A stretch of 64,000 nucleotides of DNA from NCBI RefSeq assembly GCF_001611795.1, contig NZ_CP015098.1, forward strand, positions 7,006,001-7,070,000, given 5' to 3'. The DNA comes from Streptomyces qaidamensis. Its GTDB lineage: Bacteria; Actinomycetota; Actinomycetes; Streptomycetales; Streptomycetaceae. Shown here piece after piece: positions 1 through 8,581 of the stretch (within the stretch, counting starts at the first letter, position 1; every line of letters starts with the position of its first letter). The translations under genes were made by a program, and so were the position numbers. Below the pieces are notes generated by a model. That model was not told the DNA's origin. It saw only the letters and a program-made list of their open reading frames with translations, and ran no database searches.

Positions 1-375
1 CGGGAGCGCCTGCTCGACCCGCCACAGGAAGGGGTGCGCGCGCTCCTCGGCGGTGGGTGCCTTGAACGCCGTGATCCGGCAGCCGGAGGGATTGAGCAGG
101 CCGATGACGTGCTTGACCGTGCCGCCCTTGCCGCTGGTGTCCATGCCCTGCAGGACCAGCAGCACGCGGCGCCGGTCTCCCTTGGTGCTGGCCGCCCACA
201 GGCGTTCCTGGAGGACGGCGAGGCGCTCGCCGGTCCGGGCGGTGGCGGCCTTGCCGGCCTCCTTGCCGTCGGGGCCGGCGGGGGTGCCGGCGGCGTCGTG
301 GCGGGCCAGGTCGACCGGCTCGCCGATGGGCAGGCGCAGCCGGTCCCGCAGTGAGGTGCTGCGTTCGTGTGTCAC
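1..375 (-). CDS. ppk2: Polyphosphate kinase 2 family protein (partial, runs off the left edge)
   Basis: The first 125 codons are present; the frame stays open to the window edge. The GTG start at 373-375 follows an AAGGGGG ribosome site five bases away. PPK2 enzymes transfer phosphate between polyphosphate and nucleotides in the cytoplasm. The family Walker A loop GMDTSGKGG is seen at residues 77-85, followed by TVKHVIG and an FKAPTAEERAHPFLWR segment, all typical of PPK2. The Walker B and lid regions lie outside the window, so the subclass (class I, II or III) cannot be decided. The PhoX-like phosphatase upstream on the same strand ends 86 bases before this start, which suggests a phosphate-related neighbourhood. 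Confidence 0.93.
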   Translation of the reverse strand, partial: MTHERSTSLRDRLRLPIGEPVDLARHDAAGTPAGPDGKEAGKAATARTGERLAVLQERLWAASTKGDRRRVLLVLQGMDTSGKGGTVKHVIGLLNPSGCRITAFKAPTAEERAHPFLWRVEQALP

Positions 376-461
376 CGGGGCCCCCTTGCGGTCGTGTGCC
401 TCGATGGTCCGGGCGGGGCGCCGGGCGTCGCACCCGCCGCCCCGGCCGGGCGGAGCGCCGG

Positions 462-1844
462 CTAGCGGCGCCAGGGGCCCGTCACCGCGAACGTGGTGCC
501 GGGCCGGTAGCAGTTGACGTACATCGTGTCGCCGTCGGGTGAGAAGGTCACCCCGGCGAACTCGCCCCACTCGGGCTCCTGCTCGGTGCCGATGTTCTGC
601 CGGTTGCGCGCCATCGCGTAGACCTCGCCGCGCCGGGTGACCCCGTAGACGTGCTGGGCGCCGTCGCCGTCCTCGCAGACCATGAGGCCGCCGCCGGCCG
701 CCAGGCAGATGTTGTCCGGCGACTCGCCCGGCAGTTGCACATCGGTGTCCGGGCCGAAGACGATCACGAGGGTGAGCCGGCGGCGTTCCGGGTCGTAGCG
801 CCAGACCTGCCCGAAGTGGTCGGCGGCCGAACCGTCCGACCGGCGCGCGAAGGACGACACGAAGTACACCGAACGGCCGCCCCAGTAGCAGCCCTCCAGC
901 TTCTGCGCGTGCGTGATGCCCTTGCGGCCGAAGTCCTGGAACCGGATCGGCGTCTGCGCGGCCTGCGGGTCCGGGACGTCGGCCCACTCGACGCGGTCGA
1001 ACTCGGCGCCGACGTCCTGGATGGACGACAGGTCCGGCACCCCGGGCACCCGCATGGCCTGGAGCCGGCCGCCCGCGCGCAGGGAACCCCTGCCGCCCAG
1101 CGGCCGGTCCGGAAGGAAGCGGTAGAAGAGGCCGAAGGGCTTCTCGAAGGCGTCCTCGGTCTCGTAGACCACGCCCCGGCGGGGATCGACGGCGATCGCC
1201 TCGTGCGCGAAGCGGCCCATCGCGGTCAGCGGCACGGCCCCGGTGCGGTGCGGGTCGGCCGGGTCGACCTCGAAGATGAAGCCGTGGTCCTTGGTGTAGC
1301 CGTTGGTCCCGGCCCTGTCCTCGGTCTCCTCGCAGGTCAGCCAGGTATCCCAAGGGGTGGGGCCGCCCGCGCAGTTCACGGCCGTACCGGCGATCGCGAC
1401 GCGCTCCGACTGCACCCTGTTGCGGGAGTCCAGCGTCAGTGCCGTGCAGCCGCCCTTGCCGGCCGGGTCGTAGGTGAGGCCCTCGACGGCCGGGACCGGG
1501 ACCTTGCCGTCGGCGCGGTTCTCGTGGTTGCGGACCAGGTGGACCCGGCCGCCTCTGCCTCCGAAGGCCGCCATGCCGTCGTGGTTGGAGGGAACCCGGC
1601 CCTCCCCGGAGCGGAGTTCGTCTCCCTCGCGGGAGAGGATCCGGTAACCGAAACCTTTCGGCAGGTCGAGAACGCCCTTCGGGTCGGGGACGAGCGGTCC
1701 GTAGCCGGTGCGGCCGAGGCCCTGCGCGGCGGCGGTGCCGGTGAAGAGTTCGGACAGGGCGCCGGAGAACGCGATCCCGACGCCCAGGGCGCCCGTTCCG
1801 GCGAGCATCTGACGTCGTGTGGCGGAGCGACCGGATGCGGTCAT
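462..1844 (-). CDS. PhoX/DUF839 family secreted phosphatase-like protein
   Basis: About 460 residues. The N-terminus carries a twin-arginine signal (SATRRQML, then a hydrophobic stretch to about residue 45), so export folded through Tat is likely. The rest is the beta-propeller DUF839/PhoX type, whose studied members are calcium- and iron-dependent alkaline phosphatases. Segments such as SNHDGMAAF, LVRNHENR, CAGGPTPWDTWLTCEE and FVVDPADPHR-like repeats fit the family. I chose the ATG at 1844 because AGGAAGG lies just upstream and the Tat motif then sits at the N-terminus; the open frame extends further to 1931. No GTTCACC-type PHO box was found upstream. Substrate is unproven. Confidence 0.85.
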   Translation of the reverse strand: MTASGRSATRRQMLAGTGALGVGIAFSGALSELFTGTAAAQGLGRTGYGPLVPDPKGVLDLPKGFGYRILSREGDELRSGEGRVPSNHDGMAAFGGRGGRVHLVRNHENRADGKVPVPAVEGLTYDPAGKGGCTALTLDSRNRVQSERVAIAGTAVNCAGGPTPWDTWLTCEETEDRAGTNGYTKDHGFIFEVDPADPHRTGAVPLTAMGRFAHEAIAVDPRRGVVYETEDAFEKPFGLFYRFLPDRPLGGRGSLRAGGRLQAMRVPGVPDLSSIQDVGAEFDRVEWADVPDPQAAQTPIRFQDFGRKGITHAQKLEGCYWGGRSVYFVSSFARRSDGSAADHFGQVWRYDPERRRLTLVIVFGPDTDVQLPGESPDNICLAAGGGLMVCEDGDGAQHVYGVTRRGEVYAMARNRQNIGTEQEPEWGEFAGVTFSPDGDTMYVNCYRPGTTFAVTGPWRR

Positions 1845-1934
1845 GGGGAAACCTTCCTGCTGGCGGACAGGAACTGTGATCCCGCTGTGTCTATCACCTG
1901 GTGCGGGCGGCGGGAACCACGCGCGTAGCACGGG

Positions 1935-2819
1935 TCACTGCTCTACGGCGCGCCGCAGCTGCTCCATGGCCTCTTCGGCCTGTTCCGTGCGGTCGACGGC
2001 GCCCTCAGCGAGCTCCGCCTGTTCCGCCGCCCCGGCGTGTCCCGGGGCCTGCGCTGCGGGCTGCTGTCCTCGCTCCAGGAACCGCAGGAGCTCCACCGGG
2101 ATGGGCAGGACCAGTGTGGAGTTCTTCTCCGCCGCCACCGCCATGACGGTCTGGAGCAGCCGGAGCTGGAGCGCCGAGGGCGTGTCGGCCATCTGCTGGG
2201 CGGCCTGGGACAGCTTCTTCGAGGCCTGGTACTCGGCGTCGGCGTTGATCAGCCGGGCCCGCCGCTCGCGGTCGGCCTCGGCCTGGCGGGCCATGGAGCG
2301 CTTCATGGTGTCCGGCAGGGAGACGTCCTTGATCTCCACGCGGTCGATGGTCACGCCCCACTCCACGGCCGGGCTGTCGATCATCAGCTCCAGACCCTGG
2401 TTGAGCTTCTCCCGGTTGGACAGCAGATCGTCCAGCTCGCTCTTGCCGATGATCGAGCGCAGGGAGGTCTGGGCCATCTGTGAGACGGCGAAGCGGTAGT
2501 CCTCGACGTTGACGATCGCGGCCGCCGGGTCCACGACCTTGAAGTACACCACCGCGTCGACCCGTACCGTCACGTTGTCGCGGGTGATGCCCTCCTGGGC
2601 GGGGATCGGCATGGTCACGATCTGCAGGTTGACCTTGCGCATCCGGTCCACCGCGGGGACCACGAGATTGAACCCGGGCCGCCGCACGTCCCCGTGCAGG
2701 CGCCCGAGCCGGAAGACGACCCCGCGCTCGTACTGCTTGACGACCCGCGCCGCGGAGGCCACGTACACCAGCGCGCCGGCCCCGACGGCGGCCACCACAC
2801 CGACCAGCTCTTCGACCAT
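1935..2819 (-). CDS. SPFH/band-7 (stomatin-like, slipin) membrane protein
   Basis: 294 residues. A single N-terminal membrane segment (about residues 5-25) is followed by the SPFH domain (about 28-200), with typical stretches YERGVVFRLGR, PGFNLVVPAVDRM and GVTIDRVEIKDVSLP. A charged helical region (MARQAEADRERRARLINADAE) and a Gln/Glu/Ala-rich tail complete the protein. Slipins form membrane-associated oligomers and organise lipid microdomains. An NfeD partner gene, often next to slipins, is not present here. The gene is upstream of the PhoX-like gene on the same strand with a 90-base gap, so co-transcription is possible but not shown. Confidence 0.9.
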   Translation of the reverse strand: MVEELVGVVAAVGAGALVYVASAARVVKQYERGVVFRLGRLHGDVRRPGFNLVVPAVDRMRKVNLQIVTMPIPAQEGITRDNVTVRVDAVVYFKVVDPAAAIVNVEDYRFAVSQMAQTSLRSIIGKSELDDLLSNREKLNQGLELMIDSPAVEWGVTIDRVEIKDVSLPDTMKRSMARQAEADRERRARLINADAEYQASKKLSQAAQQMADTPSALQLRLLQTVMAVAAEKNSTLVLPIPVELLRFLERGQQPAAQAPGHAGAAEQAELAEGAVDRTEQAEEAMEQLRRAVEQ

Positions 2820-2987
2820 GCCGACCTCCCTGTTCAGAGGTCCGAATCCGTCTGCTCATAACGATATGCCCGAAATGGGGCGTGGGGCCATGCCCCTGGA
2901 TCCCGGCCGGAACGGGGGCGGACGCACGTGGTCCGGGGGGCGCGGGTGCGCACCCCGGACCAGGGCCCGGGCGACCGGGACCGGCGG

Positions 2988-4469
2988 CTAGGCGGTGACC
3001 TTCTCCGCCGGGGCCACCTCGGGCTCCGTGACCTTCACCGGCTCCGTGCCCGTCGCGCTGTGGCGCGCGGCCCAGTTCTCCAGGGCCGTACGGCAGGCGT
3101 GGTCGAGGTGGTGCAGGCCGGAGAGGTCCAGCTCGACCGGGCGGTCCTGCGGCAGGCTCTCCAGGCTGTCGAGGATCTTCGGCAGGCGCAGGAAGGTCGC
3201 GTTGCCGGACAGGTACGCCTGGATCGGGCCGGCGCCCTTGTCGATGATCTCCATCTTGAGGTGCGAGGCCTCCCAGGCGGTCTTGACGACCGACAGGGCC
3301 AGACCGATGAGCACGCCCTCGAACATGTTCACCGCGACGATCGACACGGCGGTGACGACCAGGATGAGCGCCTCACCGCGGTGCTCCTTCCACAGCGGCA
3401 CGATCTTGGCGAACGGGATCAGCTTCCAGCCCGCGTGGACCAGGATGCCGGCGAGGGCGGGCAGCGGGATCAGGGCCAGCGTGGAGGGCAGCAGCGCGGC
3501 GAACAGCAGCAGCCACACACCGTGCATCACCCGGGACGCCTTGGTCCTGGCACCCGCGCTGACGTTGGCGGAGCTGCGGACGATGACCGCGGTCATCGGC
3601 AGTGCGCCGAGCACACCGCAGATCGTGTTGCCCGCGCCCTGCGCCATCAGCTCCTTGTCGTACTGCGTGCGCGGACCGTCGTGCAGCCGGTCCACCGCGG
3701 CGGCGCTGAACAGGCTCTCGGCGGAGGCGATCAGGGTGAAGGCGACGATCGTGCCGATGATGCCGACGCCCACACCGCCGAAGGTGTCCAGGCCGGGCGG
3801 CTGGATGGAGTCCAGCAGACCCTGGACCTCGACCGTGGCGACCGGCAGGTCGAAGACGGCGTTGGCCGCGATCGCCAGGAGCACGGCGGCGAGCGCGCCG
3901 GGCACGGCCTGTGCCTTCTTCGGTAGCTTCTTCCACAGCACCATCACCGCGATGGTGGCCGCGCCGAGCACGAGGGACGTGATCGCCGCCGTGCTGCCGG
4001 CCGCGTCGACGGCGGCACCGGGCAGGCCCAGGATCTTGTCGATGCCGGAGGCGGGTGCCTTCAGCCCGGCCGTCGCATACAGCTGGCCGGCTATGAGCAC
4101 CAGACCGATTCCGGCCAGCATGCCCTCGACGACCGAGACAGAGATCGCGCGGAACCAGCGGCCGAGCTTCAGCGCGCCCATGATCAGCTGGAGCAGACCG
4201 GCGGCCAGCACGATGATGCCGAGCGCGGGCAGTCCGTACTCCTGGACCGCCTCGAAGACGAGCACGGTCAGACCGGCGGCCGGGCCGGACACCTGCAGGC
4301 TGCTGCCCGGCAGGAATCCGGTGACGAGACCGCCCACGATGCCGGTGACCAGGCCGAGTTCGGCCGGGACGCCGGAGGCCACGGCCACGCCCACGCACAG
4401 CGGGAGCGCGACCAGGAACACGACGAGAGAGGCGGTGAAGTCCTGCCTGAGGTAAGGGAACTTGGTCAT
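2988..4469 (-). CDS. SulP family anion transporter (probable bicarbonate/sulfate permease)
   Basis: 493 residues with 10-12 predicted membrane segments. The SulP core is clear: LVALPLCVGVAVASGVPAE, the anion-binding half-helix region VSGPAAGLTVLV, and the MTAVIVRSSANVSAG segment. The C-terminus has a shortened STAS-like stretch (PVELDLSGLHHLDHACRTAL), which in SulP proteins is cytoplasmic and regulatory. The ATG at 4469 follows GAGGGGC. The start lies 8 bases after the stop of a beta-carbonic anhydrase gene on the same strand, a pairing known from SulP bicarbonate transporters. That context makes bicarbonate a better guess than sulfate, but substrate is inferred only. Confidence 0.88.
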   Translation of the reverse strand: MTKFPYLRQDFTASLVVFLVALPLCVGVAVASGVPAELGLVTGIVGGLVTGFLPGSSLQVSGPAAGLTVLVFEAVQEYGLPALGIIVLAAGLLQLIMGALKLGRWFRAISVSVVEGMLAGIGLVLIAGQLYATAGLKAPASGIDKILGLPGAAVDAAGSTAAITSLVLGAATIAVMVLWKKLPKKAQAVPGALAAVLLAIAANAVFDLPVATVEVQGLLDSIQPPGLDTFGGVGVGIIGTIVAFTLIASAESLFSAAAVDRLHDGPRTQYDKELMAQGAGNTICGVLGALPMTAVIVRSSANVSAGARTKASRVMHGVWLLLFAALLPSTLALIPLPALAGILVHAGWKLIPFAKIVPLWKEHRGEALILVVTAVSIVAVNMFEGVLIGLALSVVKTAWEASHLKMEIIDKGAGPIQAYLSGNATFLRLPKILDSLESLPQDRPVELDLSGLHHLDHACRTALENWAARHSATGTEPVKVTEPEVAPAEKVTA

Positions 4470-4477
4470 GGTGCCCC

Positions 4478-5059
4478 TCACAGCTTCTCGAAGGTGTCGG
4501 TGTCCGCGCGGTGTTCGCGCACGGTCCCCGTGTGGACCTCGTAGAACCAGGCGCGCAGGCCGAGGCGGCCCTCCGCCAGCCGGCGCTCGACGCACGGGTA
4601 GGACCGCAGCCGGAGCACCTGGGTGAGGGCGTGGTTCTGCACGGCCTCGGTGACCGTCGGGTCGGCCGGGTCCGAGCACGCGGGCTCGTCGGCCGCGCGG
4701 GCGAGCCAGTCGCGTACCGCCGGCACGGCGGCGAGGTCGTCGCCGCGTACCACCGCGCCCACGGCGCCGCAGTGCGAGTGGCCGCAGACCACGATCTCCT
4801 TGACGCCGAGGACCTCCACGGCGTACTCGATCGTGGCCGCCTCCGAGGTGGGGTGCTCGAAGGAGTGCGGGGGAACGACGTTGCCCGCGGTGCGCAGCTC
4901 GAAGAGCTCGCCGGGACGGGCGCCCGTGATCAGGGCCGGTACGACCCTGGAGTCGGAGCAGGTGATGAACAGGACGTCGGGGGACTGGCCCTCGGCGAGG
5001 TGGGCGAACTCCTCAGGGCGCTGTCCGAAGGTGCGGGCGTTGTCGATGAGGGGTTGCAT
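4478..5059 (-). CDS. Beta-class carbonic anhydrase
   Basis: 193 residues, a typical length. The enzyme interconverts CO2 and bicarbonate in the cytoplasm. The zinc ligands are visible: Cys34 in CSDSR (with the Asp36/Arg38 dyad), and His94 and Cys97 in CGHSHCGA. The gene precedes a SulP transporter by 8 bases, so the two likely form an operon moving and interconverting inorganic carbon. The start at 5059 is preceded by AGGAGG about eight bases upstream. Nothing looks degenerate. Confidence 0.95.
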   Translation of the reverse strand: MQPLIDNARTFGQRPEEFAHLAEGQSPDVLFITCSDSRVVPALITGARPGELFELRTAGNVVPPHSFEHPTSEAATIEYAVEVLGVKEIVVCGHSHCGAVGAVVRGDDLAAVPAVRDWLARAADEPACSDPADPTVTEAVQNHALTQVLRLRSYPCVERRLAEGRLGLRAWFYEVHTGTVREHRADTDTFEKL

Positions 5060-5139
5060 GAGTGTGGTGACTCCTCCTGGCGCGCAGTGGGGGCGCGTCG
5101 GACGGGCATGACAGGGGGTGGGGGGAACTGCTCCGCCGC

Positions 5140-5568
5140 TCAGCAGCGGAAGACCTGCAGTGCCGCCGGGGTGTGCGACGTCGAGGATCTCGACGTGCGG
5201 TGATGCGCGGCGCCGGGTCTGACCGGTTCCTGTTCCGTCGGCTGGATGTGCCGTCGCAGCGGCCGCTCGGGCGCCGAGGGCGCCGGGTCGGCGGTGTGGG
5301 ACCGGTCGCGGGTGCGCAGGGGACCGGTCGGGTCCCCGTGGTGTCCGGCGCGACAGTCGGCCATCTCGTCGCGCAGAGCCTTCCCGGGAGACTTGTGTCC
5401 GGGACGCGAGGACTTGCCGGAAGGTTTGGTTCCGGGCTGGGCGTTGGCCTCGGCTTGACTGTGCGTGTGCGCGGATGCGAAGGACGCGGTCGGTGCGAAG
5501 AACTGAAGGGCGAGCAGGACGGCGGCGAGGAGCGAAACCACGGTCCGTGCCGTCGTACCTCGGTACAT
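5140..5568 (-). CDS. Small secreted hypothetical protein
   Basis: 142 residues, no recognised domain. It begins with a good Sec signal peptide (RTVVSLLAAVLLALQFFAPTASFASA, cleavage near residue 32). The rest is low in hydrophobic residues, rich in Pro, His, Arg and Ser, and has two cysteines (in MADCRAG and the final FRC). The start at 5568 is supported by AAGGGGGG seven bases upstream, which argues that this frame and not the overlapping one is real. It stands alone between the carbonic anhydrase and zapE genes. Function is unknown. Confidence 0.6.
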   Translation of the reverse strand: MYRGTTARTVVSLLAAVLLALQFFAPTASFASAHTHSQAEANAQPGTKPSGKSSRPGHKSPGKALRDEMADCRAGHHGDPTGPLRTRDRSHTADPAPSAPERPLRRHIQPTEQEPVRPGAAHHRTSRSSTSHTPAALQVFRC

Positions 5569-5592
5569 GCGCCCCCCTTCAGGTTCTTCACA

Positions 5593-5620
5593 CGTCTAGT
5601 GCGGACCAATGGTTGGTCAA
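5593..5620 (-). promoter_or_regulatory. Candidate promoter of the small secreted protein gene
   Basis: Read on the minus strand, TTGACC (5615-5620) and TAGACG (5593-5598) are 16 bases apart and resemble a principal-sigma (HrdB) promoter. Transcription would start near 5586, giving a leader under 20 bases. The TTGACCA motif occurs twice in tandem here (also at 5625-5631), which could be a regulator site. Confidence 0.35.
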
Positions 5621-5638
5621 CGACTGGTCAAGAAACAC

Positions 5639-5670
5639 GTTAACCCTGCAAGGTCGTTTGCAGGGTTAAC
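5639..5670. repeat. Perfect 13-bp inverted repeat between the secreted protein gene and zapE
   Basis: GTTAACCCTGCAA (5639-5651) and its exact complement (5658-5670) flank a 6-base loop. The repeat is AT-richer than its surroundings, has no following T-run, and lies just upstream of the candidate promoter at 5593-5620 and about 100 bases downstream of the zapE stop. It can be read either as a rho-independent-like terminator for zapE or as an operator. Confidence 0.6.
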
Positions 5671-5766
5671 TTAACGTTTCAAGCTGAAGAGAGCCTGAAA
5701 ACCGAGGGCGGGATGGCTTGAACCGGCCCTTTCCCTCGGGCGGTTGGCACGGTATTGGGGTTGTCG

Positions 5767-6867
5767 TTACCGGTGGTTCGCCAACTTGGCCGCGTCGCGG
5801 GCGAGGGCGGTGAGCCGGGAGATGGCCCGGAAGTACTTCTTGCGGTAGCCGCCGTTCAGCATCTCGTCGCTGAACAACTGGTCGAAGGGCAGGCCGGAGG
5901 CCAGCACGGGCACCTCGCGGTCGTACAGCCGGTCCGCGAGGACGACCAGCCTGAGGGCCGTCGACTGGTCGGGAACCGGCCGCACACCGGTGAGGCACAC
6001 GGCCCTGATCCCGTCGGTCAGAGCGCCATACCGGCTGGGGTGGACGCGGGCCAGATGCTCCAGGAGGGGCGAGAACGCGTCGAGGGAGGCGCCCTCGGTG
6101 GCGTGCGCCACGCCGGTCACCTCTTCGTCGGAGTGCGGCGGCGGGGCCTCGGGCAGACCGCGGTGGCGGTAGTCCTCGCCGTCGATGCGCAGGGCCCGGA
6201 AGTGTGCCGACAGGCCCTGGATCTCGCGCAGGAAGTCGGCCGCCGCGAACCGGCCCTCGCCGAGCTTGCCGGGCAGCGTGTTGGAGGTGGCGGCGAGCGC
6301 CACGCCCGCGTCGACCAGCTTGCCGAGCAGGGTGGACACCAGGACGGTGTCGCCCGGGTCGTCGAGCTCGAACTCGTCGATGCACAGCAGGCGGTGACCG
6401 GACAGCGTCCGGACGGTCTGCTGGAACCCGAGGGCGCCGACCAGGTTGGTCAGCTCCACGAAGGTGCCGAACGCCTTCAGCCCGGGCTCGGCCGGGGTGG
6501 CGTGCCACAGGGACGCCAGCAGGTGGGTCTTGCCCACGCCGTAGCCGCCGTCGAGGTAGACGCCGCGCGGGCCGACGGGAGCCTTCTTGGGCGCCTTGCC
6601 GAAACCGAACAGCCGCCGCTTTCCGGAGCCTTCGGCCGCCGCGCCGAGGCCCGCCGCGAAACCCTCCAGGACCCGGACCGCCTCGGTCTGGCTGGACTGG
6701 TTCGGGTCGGGGATGTACGTGCTGAAGCGGACCGAGTCGAACCGCGGCGGCGGCACCATCTCGGCGACCAGCCGGTCCGCGGGGACATGCGGCTCACGCG
6801 CGCACAGGGACAGCGGGGCCGGGTCGGTTATGGGGCCGCTTCCGGAGGGGGCCAGGGGAGAGGACAC
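5767..6867 (-). CDS. zapE: ZapE-like (AFG1/LACE1 family) P-loop ATPase
   Basis: 366 residues. The Walker A motif GGYGVGKT is at about 107-114, Walker B follows as LLCIDEFEL, and the C-terminal FDQLFSDEMLNGGYRKKYFRA fits the family. In E. coli ZapE is a cytoplasmic ATPase that interacts with the FtsZ ring; the role in actinomycetes is less certain. The GTG start at 6867 has GGTGAACC directly upstream. The gene is divergent from the reductase gene at 6905 with only 37 bases between starts, so the two promoters must overlap. Confidence 0.85.
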   Translation of the reverse strand: MSSPLAPSGSGPITDPAPLSLCAREPHVPADRLVAEMVPPPRFDSVRFSTYIPDPNQSSQTEAVRVLEGFAAGLGAAAEGSGKRRLFGFGKAPKKAPVGPRGVYLDGGYGVGKTHLLASLWHATPAEPGLKAFGTFVELTNLVGALGFQQTVRTLSGHRLLCIDEFELDDPGDTVLVSTLLGKLVDAGVALAATSNTLPGKLGEGRFAAADFLREIQGLSAHFRALRIDGEDYRHRGLPEAPPPHSDEEVTGVAHATEGASLDAFSPLLEHLARVHPSRYGALTDGIRAVCLTGVRPVPDQSTALRLVVLADRLYDREVPVLASGLPFDQLFSDEMLNGGYRKKYFRAISRLTALARDAAKLANHR

Positions 6868-6904
6868 GGTTCACCATGCTACGGCGCGTGGAACACTGCA
6901 CGGC

Positions 6905-7720
6905 ATGCGACGTCTGTTCCCTGTGACCGATGAAACAGCAGTTCCGGCGCCGGGTGGCGCGTCCGGTGGGGGCGCCGGGCGGGAGTGGAGCCTGGAGGAG
7001 CTGGCCGCCGCGTACGCCTATCCCGAGCCGGGGCCCGGTGGCCCGGCCCCGTGGCTGCGCGCCAACATGGTGTCCACGCTGGACGGGGCCGCCCAGCACG
7101 ACGGCCGTTCGCAGCCCATCTCCAGCGCCACCGACATGCGGATCTTCGGCACGCTGCGGGCGCTCGCGGACGTCGTGGTCGTCGGCGCGGAGACGGTACG
7201 CAGGGAGGGGTACCGGCCGGCCCGGGCGCGCGAGGACTTCGCGGCGATGCGGGAGGCGGCCGGGCAGGGGCCCGCGCCCGCGATCGCCGTGGTCACCGCC
7301 GGCCTCGACCTGGACTTCTCGCTGCCGCTGTTCACCTCGCCCCTGGTGCCCACCCTGATCCTCACGGGCGCCTCGGCCGCCCCGGACCGGGTCGCCGCCG
7401 CCGAGCGGGCGGGCGCCCGGGTGGTGATCGCCGGAGACGGCATCGGCGTGGATCCCGCCCGCGCCGTCCGGGCCCTCGCCGACCTCGGCCACACCCGGCT
7501 GCTCACCGAGGGCGGCCCGCGGCTGCTCGGGCAGATCGTCGCGGCCGGCGTGCTCGACGAGCTGTGCCTGACCGTCGCCCCGATGCTCACGGCGGGCGAG
7601 GCGCAGCGCATCGCCGGGGGGCCGGCGGTCACGGTCCCGCACCGTTTCGGGCTGGTGTCGATGCTGGAGGAGGACGGCTTCCTGTTCACGCGGTACGGGC
7701 GGAAGCGGCAGGCGTACTGA
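6905..7720 (+). CDS. RibD C-terminal/dihydrofolate-reductase-fold pyrimidine reductase family protein
   Basis: 271 residues with the RibD-C fold. NADPH-dependent reductases of this family act on pyrimidine or pterin-like substrates; the riboflavin pathway enzyme is the best-known member. Characteristic stretches are NMVSTLDGAAQ, ADVVVVGAETVRREGYRP and LLTEGGPRLLGQ. There is no deaminase domain, so it is not a complete bifunctional RibD, and no riboflavin gene is nearby. The ATG at 6905 is chosen since upstream frame continues antisense to zapE. Exact substrate unknown. Confidence 0.82.
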   Translation: MRRLFPVTDETAVPAPGGASGGGAGREWSLEELAAAYAYPEPGPGGPAPWLRANMVSTLDGAAQHDGRSQPISSATDMRIFGTLRALADVVVVGAETVRREGYRPARAREDFAAMREAAGQGPAPAIAVVTAGLDLDFSLPLFTSPLVPTLILTGASAAPDRVAAAERAGARVVIAGDGIGVDPARAVRALADLGHTRLLTEGGPRLLGQIVAAGVLDELCLTVAPMLTAGEAQRIAGGPAVTVPHRFGLVSMLEEDGFLFTRYGRKRQAY

Positions 7721-7766
7721 AACTGTGGGCCCGGGGTACAAGGTGTCGGCGGCCGGGCCGGCCGGC

Positions 7767-7785
7767 CTTCCGGTACGTCCGGAAG
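7767..7785 (+). terminator. Short hairpin after the reductase gene
   Basis: CTTCCGG and its exact complement CCGGAAG surround a 5-base loop, 46 bases after the reductase stop. There is no T-run; GC-rich hairpins of this kind often serve as terminators in Streptomyces. The rest of the gap to 7965 shows nothing further. Confidence 0.3.
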
Positions 7786-7964
7786 CGCGGGCAAACGCCG
7801 CCGTTGGTCCGTTCACCGGCTGAATATGCCGTTCCGTTAGGGTTTCGGAGGGCACACTGGATCCGGCAGTACCCGTGCGAACGCGGGGCAGGATGGTTTC
7901 CGCAGGGCCCGGCACGGCCCGCGGAGGAGTGGGGCCACGGGCCCCGGAGCAGAAGGGGCGCCTG

Positions 7965-8438
7965 GTGTTCACAAGCGTATTGATGATCGAGAAGGCGCTG
8001 ACGTCCGCCGACGTGGAGTTCGTCACCACCTTGCACGGGGAGGAGCAGGTCTCCTTCCATGTGCTGCTGCAGCCGCGCGGCGAGCAGGCGGACCGCCTGC
8101 TGCGGGCCATCGACGACGTGGCGCTCGGCGAGCTCGACGAGGCCGTCCGCGAGGGCGAGACGCCGGAGGGGGAGGAGGCGCTGAGCGTGGGGCAGCGGGC
8201 GCTGGAGGTGTCACTCGCCGCGCTGCGTTCCTCGGGCAGTCCCGCCGAGGGGCGGCTGATCGAGGACCATCCGCTGGACGCGCTCAAGTCGCTGGTGGAG
8301 GAGGCCGGGGCCGACGAGGTCATCGTGCTGACCGATCCCCACTACGTGGAGGAGTTCTTCCACCGGGACTGGGCCTCCCGGGCCCGGCACAAGGTGGGGG
8401 TGCCGGTGCTGAAGCTGTTCTCGCACAGCAAGGCGTAG
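7965..8438 (+). CDS. Conserved actinobacterial protein, UspA-like C-terminal segment
   Basis: 157 residues. I chose the GTG at 7965 because AAGGGG lies seven bases upstream; the open frame begins at 7875. The N-terminal half is a mixed alpha/beta segment rich in acidic residues. The C-terminal half (ALKSLVEEAGADEVIVLTDPHYVEEFF, then ASRARHKVGVPVLKLF) resembles the end of a universal-stress-protein/Rossmann-like fold, where a strand precedes the final helix. No nucleotide-binding glycine motif is seen. It precedes murC by 143 bases on the same strand. Function unknown. Confidence 0.7.
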   Translation: MFTSVLMIEKALTSADVEFVTTLHGEEQVSFHVLLQPRGEQADRLLRAIDDVALGELDEAVREGETPEGEEALSVGQRALEVSLAALRSSGSPAEGRLIEDHPLDALKSLVEEAGADEVIVLTDPHYVEEFFHRDWASRARHKVGVPVLKLFSHSKA

Positions 8439-8481
8439 GGGCGGGTCGTCCTGGTTCGTCGGGTGCGGGCCGGTGGTGGTT

Positions 8482-8505
8482 GCGCGCGCAGTTCCCCGCG
8501 CCCCT
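8482..8505. repeat. Streptomyces-type recurrent intergenic repeat
   Basis: The segment GCGCGCAGTTCCCCGCGCCC is a motif I know as recurring between genes in many Streptomyces genomes. Here it lies between the UspA-like gene and murC and is followed by a small CCCC/GGGG stem. Its function (terminator, mobile remnant or other) is not settled. Confidence 0.5.
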
Positions 8506-8581
8506 GGGGCGGCCACAGCACTCCCCGTTCCTGAAATAGGCTGGGGGCGCTCACCGTCGTCGCTCGCTTTTGGAGATCTGC

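Noticed and set aside
376..461. PHO box upstream of the PPK2 or PhoX genes
   Set aside because: No direct repeats of GTTCACC were found in the gaps before either start.
5013..5609. Minus-strand open frame overlapping the small secreted protein
   Set aside because: Pro/Arg/Thr-rich without a ribosome site; the other frame has a clear signal peptide and AAGGGGGG before its start.
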